Assembly (NCBI GenBank): GCA_009885745.1
Contig: VFKC01000017.1
Span: forward strand, 1-55,905
Direction of reading: 5' to 3'
Source: Actinomycetota bacterium
GTDB lineage: Bacteria > Actinomycetota > Actinomycetes > S36-B12 > UBA5976
Length of the DNA: 55,905 bases
In this document: positions 51,285 to 55,905 of the stretch, in pieces
How positions within the stretch are numbered: position 1 is the first letter of the stretch
Layout of the letters: every line of letters begins with the position of its first letter
Notes under the pieces: model-generated
The model's input: only the letters and a program-made list of their open reading frames with translations
Database searches by the model: none
What the model was told of the DNA's origin: nothing
Program-made: the position numbers and the translations under genes

Positions 51285-52997
51285 TTACTGAGATACAGAA
51301 AGAGCGCCGTATGGGTACGAACCGTATGGTCCCCAAATGTATGCACCTTGGACCATTGATCCTTGGATGCGTTGCTCTTTACCGAACCGAGTTGGGATTA
51401 CCAGTGCGAGTTCGGCAGCCTTAACGTTAAGGGCTTGCCATGCTGCAGCTTGCTCAACACGATCAGCGATTGCCTTTGCCGCATCTGACTCAGCAGTGAA
51501 TGCCTTGTCATCAAACTGCGACAAATTGAATCCGCCACCAGGAGTGAACAACTCAGGCAACACTGTTGATGCGTTTGACCAGTCAGGTCCCCATCCACCT
51601 GCAGACAGTGATCCCTGCTTGGCTGGATCGAGAACTACACCGTAGTAAGCGCCAACTTCAATTGGATTTGGCTTAACCACGATGCCAGCGCGGGCCATTG
51701 CAGCCACAATTGCTGATGCAGACTTGTCTGCTGTTGGGCTCTGACCATAGTCAAACACGATTGGGTTCGGGAACTTTTCGCCAGATTCAGCAATAAGTTT
51801 CTTAGCCAATGCCACATTTCCAGTGTCTGGAATTGCTTCGCCTAGCAAACCATCCCATAGGCCAGTTGCGGCATAATCTTGGCCGATGTTTGGCTTAACA
51901 ACACCATCAGCATCATCACCGGCGTACTTACCACCGGCAATTTTGCGAAGATCAGCACGATTTAGCGCAGCCAGCATTGCCTGGCGGTGCTTCACATTCG
52001 GAACCTTCTTGGTGTTGATCGCGATGTAACGAACATACGGATCGTAATCATTCAAGCGACGATTAGTGTATTTAGCATCACCAAAGATGACTGCTAACTG
52101 AGTTGGGTCGACACCATCAGGCGAGATCGCCATTGCATCTTTGCCAGAATCCTTCATCAAGCGTTGAGTCAAAAGTGGCTGAGCGATTGAGAATACATAC
52201 TCGATTGAATCCGGGAATGCCGGACGAATTGGATCTGTGTCTTTTGACCACTGATCGTTGCGCACAAGAACTAGCTTGCTATTCTTCACATAAGAGGCAA
52301 TCTTGTATGGACCATTGGACAATACCGAATCGTCATACCTTTCGCCTGTATCAGCGTCTTTACGCACTGGCGCAAATGCACTCAAAGTAACCGCATAGTT
52401 GAAGTCAGCCGTTGGCGCACCTAAGTTAAAAGTGAGCTTATTTCCATCACAGACAACTGCCTTGTCGAATAAGGTTTGCTGTGCGGCTGAGGCCTTGTAT
52501 GGTCCTGGGTACTCCGAGACACCATCTGCCTTTGGAATATCCAAAAGTGAGATTGCGTAAGTTGGGCCATCTGTGATGACATCAGTTGCAAAGGTACGCG
52601 AGACCCCATACGCCACATCAGCACAAGTAACTGGCTTACCATCTTCCCACTTCACTCCGTCGCGAAGTGTGAATTCCCAAGTCTTACCGCCATCGCTAGC
52701 GGTACCGGTATCTGTTGCAAGGTCAGCCTGAATTTGGCTAGCTGCATTATTGTCCTTAGTCATTGCGTATTGAGTTAGGGTGCGGTTTAGGAAACCACTA
52801 GCGAATGCTAGATCTTCACCCGTGTAGTTGCGCTGTGGGTCTAAGTGCAAAATCTGCTCAGCCGCAGTAAGGATGTACAGGGTTCCGCCTGCGGTACCGC
52901 TTTGTGAATTATTGTCACTCTTGCTTGAGCAAGCTGACAAAAGCAGTGCCACAGACGCCACACCTACGCCGAAGCGAATGTTGGTCGTCTTATTCAT
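51285..52997 (-). CDS. Peptide ABC transporter solute-binding lipoprotein (SBP_bac_5)
   Basis: 570-aa family 5 extracellular solute-binding protein. The signal peptide ends in the lipobox LLSAC, with Cys23 as the lipidated residue, followed by a Ser-rich linker. EQILHLDPQRNYTGEDLAFASG and WEFTLRDGVKWEDGKPVTC are typical family segments. It delivers peptides to the permease. A GGAGG sequence precedes the ATG at about 8 nt. It is placed between the DppC-type and DppB-type permease genes, an unusual order. Confidence 0.93.
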   Translation of the reverse strand: MNKTTNIRFGVGVASVALLLSACSSKSDNNSQSGTAGGTLYILTAAEQILHLDPQRNYTGEDLAFASGFLNRTLTQYAMTKDNNAASQIQADLATDTGTASDGGKTWEFTLRDGVKWEDGKPVTCADVAYGVSRTFATDVITDGPTYAISLLDIPKADGVSEYPGPYKASAAQQTLFDKAVVCDGNKLTFNLGAPTADFNYAVTLSAFAPVRKDADTGERYDDSVLSNGPYKIASYVKNSKLVLVRNDQWSKDTDPIRPAFPDSIEYVFSIAQPLLTQRLMKDSGKDAMAISPDGVDPTQLAVIFGDAKYTNRRLNDYDPYVRYIAINTKKVPNVKHRQAMLAALNRADLRKIAGGKYAGDDADGVVKPNIGQDYAATGLWDGLLGEAIPDTGNVALAKKLIAESGEKFPNPIVFDYGQSPTADKSASAIVAAMARAGIVVKPNPIEVGAYYGVVLDPAKQGSLSAGGWGPDWSNASTVLPELFTPGGGFNLSQFDDKAFTAESDAAKAIADRVEQAAAWQALNVKAAELALVIPTRFGKEQRIQGSMVQGAYIWGPYGSYPYGALSVSQ

Positions 52998-53053
52998 AAC
53001 TTGGCCTCCAAGGTTTTCGATTTCTCGAACTAGTTTGGTTTGGGTCTTTACTA

Positions 53054-53085
53054 TTCTGATTTCCCAGTTATCTGCGAAATCAGAA
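53054..53085 (-). terminator. Hairpin after the dppC-like gene
   Basis: TTCTGATTTC and its complement GAAATCAGAA form a 10-bp stem with a 12-nt loop, starting 2 nt after the dppC-like stop codon. The stem is A/T-rich and no U-run follows, so transcript stabilisation is as likely as termination. The rest of the 90-bp gap holds the ribosome-binding site of the solute-binding protein. Confidence 0.4.
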
Positions 53086-53087
53086 AT

Positions 53088-54071
53088 CTACATGCGCCCT
53101 GCTTTCGGGTCTAACGCATCACGAAGCGCATCACCTAGCAGGTTGAACGACAATACCGCGGCTAGCAGCATTGTTAAGGGAACAAAGAAATAGAAGGGAT
53201 CGACACTGAAGTAACTAACTGACTCTTGCAACATAGAGCCCCAAGTTGCAGTTGGCGGTAGTACTGAAATTCCCAGGAATGCCAGCGTTGCTTCGGCGCC
53301 AATCAACCCTGGCAGTGCGATGGTCGTGTAAATCAGAATTGGCCCCCACAGGTTTGGCAGAAGTTCCTTAAACAAAATTCGTCGGTTACTCGAACCGATA
53401 GAAATTGCCGCCTCAACAAATTCACGTTCGCGCAAAGAGAGAACTTGGCCTCTGATTAGGCGGGCTAGATAGGGCCAACCAAAAACGCTCAGCACCAGAA
53501 TTAAGGTTACAATTCTGGATGAATTTCCTTCCGGTATTCCAAAACTGGCAATGCGTTGTTCGAGCACTGGTGACATCGCAATAATCACCAGCAATAAAGG
53601 GAAGGCCAGTGTTATGTCCATGACTCTGCTTAAGAAAGTATCAAGTCGACCGCGCGAATTACCGGCGAGGATTCCAATAACCACTCCAGTAACTACTGTG
53701 ATTGCGGTGGCCGTGACAGCAATAAATAAGGAGATACGCGATCCATATAAAAGGCGAGCCAAGATGTCACGTCCTGTTAGTGGCTCAATCCCAAGAGGGT
53801 GAGCTAATGAAACTCCCCCGAACCTACCGCTTGGCAATCCGCCGTCATCGCTAAGCAAAGCGGAATTGAATTCATAAGGATCAATCTTTAATACGTTACA
53901 AATAAGTGGGGCGAAAATTGCGATAAATGCGATGAAGATTAAAATCGCCATACAAACTTTGGCGACCCTGTCCCGGCGCAAACGTAACCAAGCAATTTGA
54001 GTTAGTGTCCGGCCAACGGTCACAGTCACAGACTGAGGAACCTCTAGAACATCATTGTTCTTGCGTGCCAT
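53088..54071 (-). CDS. Peptide ABC transporter permease (OppC/DppC type)
   Basis: 327 aa with an N-terminal helix (VCMAILIFIAFIAIFAPL), a long external loop (ALLSDDGGLPSGRFGG), and a BPD_transp_1 domain of five further helices. The EAA loop reads EAAISIGSSNRRILFKELLPN, and PLTGRDILARLLYGSRISL is typical of OppC. With the OppB-type subunit it forms the membrane channel. The ribosome-binding site is weak (AAGGT, too far from ATG 54071). The 127 bp upstream to the next gene shows no clear promoter. Confidence 0.92.
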   Translation of the reverse strand: MARKNNDVLEVPQSVTVTVGRTLTQIAWLRLRRDRVAKVCMAILIFIAFIAIFAPLICNVLKIDPYEFNSALLSDDGGLPSGRFGGVSLAHPLGIEPLTGRDILARLLYGSRISLFIAVTATAITVVTGVVIGILAGNSRGRLDTFLSRVMDITLAFPLLLVIIAMSPVLEQRIASFGIPEGNSSRIVTLILVLSVFGWPYLARLIRGQVLSLREREFVEAAISIGSSNRRILFKELLPNLWGPILIYTTIALPGLIGAEATLAFLGISVLPPTATWGSMLQESVSYFSVDPFYFFVPLTMLLAAVLSFNLLGDALRDALDPKAGRM

Positions 54072-54198
54072 AAATATGCGTGACCTTCACTAATCGGACT
54101 TGTCTTGAATACTAGATTAAAACTGCCGTATTACACAGGGTTACTAGCCAATGTGACAAGTATGTTACTTATGCCAAATTCATGAGGTTGGCTTGTTA

Positions 54199-55905
54199 TC
54201 ATTCCGAATTGTTTTTTCCTATGTTTACCAGATCGTAACTACTGCCTAAACCTTGTTGGACATAGACATTTACCAATTTACTGCCACGAAATAACACAAT
54301 ACGGTCGGTTGCGTACGGCAGATAGACCGCTTTGGATTCAATCTCAATAGCAAGTTCAGAACTAAGTGAAGCCAAAGTTTCATAGTTCGCAATAACGCCG
54401 AGCTTGTCTAAAAGATCATTTAACTGTTCATCAGATAGTTGAGCAAGATTTCTATTTGCATAATCGGTTATGTTTCGCCCATCAACAACAGGACTCCAGA
54501 AGGCACTCGCGGAGAGGTAATCTGGCCCGATTTTTGTCATCATGATTCCGATATTGCGTTCTTTGATGTTTTCTGGTGAACCAATTCCTAAAGTGAAATA
54601 ATCTGCGAAATTTGTATACCGCACCGGATCAACGACAATCCCAATTCTGGCTAAACTTCGCTGGACTGATAAATATATGTTCCGACCGATCCCGAGATCA
54701 AGATAAGCCATACCAATTTCGAATCCATCCGGATACCCGCATTCGCTCAGTTTTTGCCGAGCCTTGATTAGATTTCCAGTACTCTCAGCGCCGGTTGGGA
54801 AGTTGTTTTGATTTGGAGCATATCCAGGTACCCCACGCGGGATTAATGAATGAGCAATACTCGAAACTAAATTCCCGCCTCGAGCCCGCTGGAGATCTTT
54901 TTTATTCAGTGCGAAAAAAATCGCTTCTCGACAGCGAACATTATCTAACGGTGTGACACTCGAGGAGAGCGCCAAAACATTAGTTGAATTGCTAGCCACC
55001 AAATCCACCTGCCTGGAATGATCCGGTGAACTTAACACCCAAGAGCTACTGGCTGCACCCAATCCCGAATTTAACTTCAGGTCAATTGCACCTTTAACTA
55101 ACGCATGATCCACAGAAGCATCCGTGCCATACAGACGCCAAGTCATCGCTTTAACTTTAGGGCTTCTAATTGGGTCGGTAACTTGTTGCCAGAAGGGATT
55201 GCGGACAAACTTTGCAATTTCCTTGGTCTTTTTCACCTGCAGCTTGAAAGGGCCATTAGATGCCGGATTTGCAGCGTAAGCTAATTTCTGTTGTCGCATT
55301 TCAATGTCTCTAGCACGTTGAATTGGTGCAAATTGACTTGAAGCTAGCACTCGATCAAAGTCTCCACATGACCTAGTTAGTTCAAAAACAATTTTGAATT
55401 TCCCGGAAGTGCTAATCGATTTAAGGTGTGGGTACTTCTTTTTGAAAGGTCCTTGGTAATCAGGTGTGCCATCACTGCAATTACTTAACAGACAAAGAAT
55501 GCTGTTTGAAACAGGGGCTTGCAAATAGCTGGCATACAGACGTTCAATTGAATACCGCACATCGCCAGCGGTGACGATAGTGCCGTCATCCCAGCGCACA
55601 TCTTCACGCAGATTAAAAGTCCACACTTTGGCATCCTGCGAAATATCTGGATAACCAGCGGCTAAATCTGGAACGACTTCAAGCCCAGCCTCACCTGGTG
55701 CACCCGTAAAGGACATTAAGTTACGTGAATAGGTTCGGTGAATGACCGCACACCACGAATCGAAACTTAGCCCAGGGTCAAGGGAGTCACAACGCTTTGA
55801 TGAACCTAATTTCAATTCGGCCATTTCATCCGCATCATTTCCGACCAGACCATAAAGTGCTGCGTTTAAACCACCTTCGACATTCTTTGAAGGTGAAGAC
55901 CCAGA
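54199..55905 (-). CDS. Second peptide ABC transporter solute-binding lipoprotein (partial, 5' end outside window)
   Basis: The ORF track starts at ATG 55824, but the reading frame stays open to the right edge, adding 27 codons (for example SGSSPSKNVEGGLNAALYGL), so the true start lies outside. At least 568 aa of an SBP_bac_5 protein are visible. The Ser-rich stretch at the edge looks like the linker after a lipobox Cys. Typical family segments are SLDPGLSFDSWCAVIHRTYS, VWTFNLREDVRWDDGT and NGPFKLQVKKTK. It is diverged from the other solute-binding protein in this operon and may bind different peptides. Confidence 0.9.
   Translation of the reverse strand, partial: SGSSPSKNVEGGLNAALYGLVGNDADEMAELKLGSSKRCDSLDPGLSFDSWCAVIHRTYSRNLMSFTGAPGEAGLEVVPDLAAGYPDISQDAKVWTFNLREDVRWDDGTIVTAGDVRYSIERLYASYLQAPVSNSILCLLSNCSDGTPDYQGPFKKKYPHLKSISTSGKFKIVFELTRSCGDFDRVLASSQFAPIQRARDIEMRQQKLAYAANPASNGPFKLQVKKTKEIAKFVRNPFWQQVTDPIRSPKVKAMTWRLYGTDASVDHALVKGAIDLKLNSGLGAASSSWVLSSPDHSRQVDLVASNSTNVLALSSSVTPLDNVRCREAIFFALNKKDLQRARGGNLVSSIAHSLIPRGVPGYAPNQNNFPTGAESTGNLIKARQKLSECGYPDGFEIGMAYLDLGIGRNIYLSVQRSLARIGIVVDPVRYTNFADYFTLGIGSPENIKERNIGIMMTKIGPDYLSASAFWSPVVDGRNITDYANRNLAQLSDEQLNDLLDKLGVIANYETLASLSSELAIEIESKAVYLPYATDRIVLFRGSKLVNVYVQQGLGSSYDLVNIGKNNSE

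Noticed and set aside
1-55905. CRISPR arrays and complete insertion sequences
   Set aside because: No regularly spaced repeats, cas genes, transposase genes or paired terminal inverted repeats were found by reading the window; the only tandem array is the 17-bp repeat at 36.3 kb.

Overview
The window looks like a compact chromosome segment from a moderately low-GC actinobacterium. The evidence is an actinobacterial initiator tRNA with a C1:U72 mismatch, mycothiol genes (mshB and a CGYC mycoredoxin), the actinobacterial helicase-nuclease pair AdnAB, DUF3107, DUF3117 and PPA1309-family proteins, and actinobacterial-type DapD, TatB and HtrA. Base composition (by eye mid-40s percent GC), very short intergenic gaps and overlapping convergent stop codons suggest a streamlined planktonic lineage such as the freshwater acI/Nanopelagicales group. 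That placement is inference; no marker gene here settles it.

Layout. 1-0.3 kb: a REP-like palindrome, a bidirectional terminator and tRNA-fMet. 0.4-28.6 kb: a block matching, from memory, the order of M. tuberculosis Rv3193c-Rv3212: UPF0182 membrane protein, PPA1309 protein, rhodanese, PDZ/Lon-like protease, DUF2342 metalloprotease, YgjP-like metallopeptidase, ThiF/leader-binding protein, ABC1 kinase, UvrD2, mycoredoxin, NudC, an EEP nuclease, AdnB and AdnA, a flippase-like protein with an internal pseudokinase, MoeZ, DUF3107, a ferritin-like protein and an RhlE-type helicase, then PlsC and a CitE-like lyase. 28.7-55.9 kb: a second block resembling Rv1170-Rv1239: MgtE-N/CBS protein, DUF1003, Mrp, (acyltransferase and UbiA insert), TatB, HtrA, O-methyltransferase, DUF3117, SRPBCC, LOG, DapE, DapD, citrate synthase, DapC, FdxA, a VanW/DUF6113-like/MshB operon, an S9 peptidase, and a peptide ABC transporter operon that runs off the right edge.

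Genes that work together: DapC, DapD and DapE are three steps of the succinylase route to meso-diaminopimelate and lysine. MshB makes mycothiol, which mycoredoxin uses as reductant. AdnAB and UvrD2 act in DNA repair. HtrA, TatB, the PDZ protease and VanW act at the envelope. The Dpp/Opp operon and the S9 peptidase fit peptide scavenging.

The most unusual observations are: four one-mismatch DnaA boxes in 141 bp, inside the largest intergenic region, next to a nested inverted repeat; an orphan RiPP-type leader-binding/ThiF protein between peptidase genes and a kinase; about a dozen candidate leaderless promoters, seven with exactly 6 nt between a TAnnnT -10 box and the start codon; four convergent gene pairs that share a 4-nt stop-codon overlap; a candidate AUC start codon in the DEAD-box helicase; a degenerate kinase domain in the flippase-like protein; and a hairpin between a solute-binding protein gene and its permease that pairs fully only on the transcribed strand. 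I saw no CRISPR array, prophage or complete insertion sequence.
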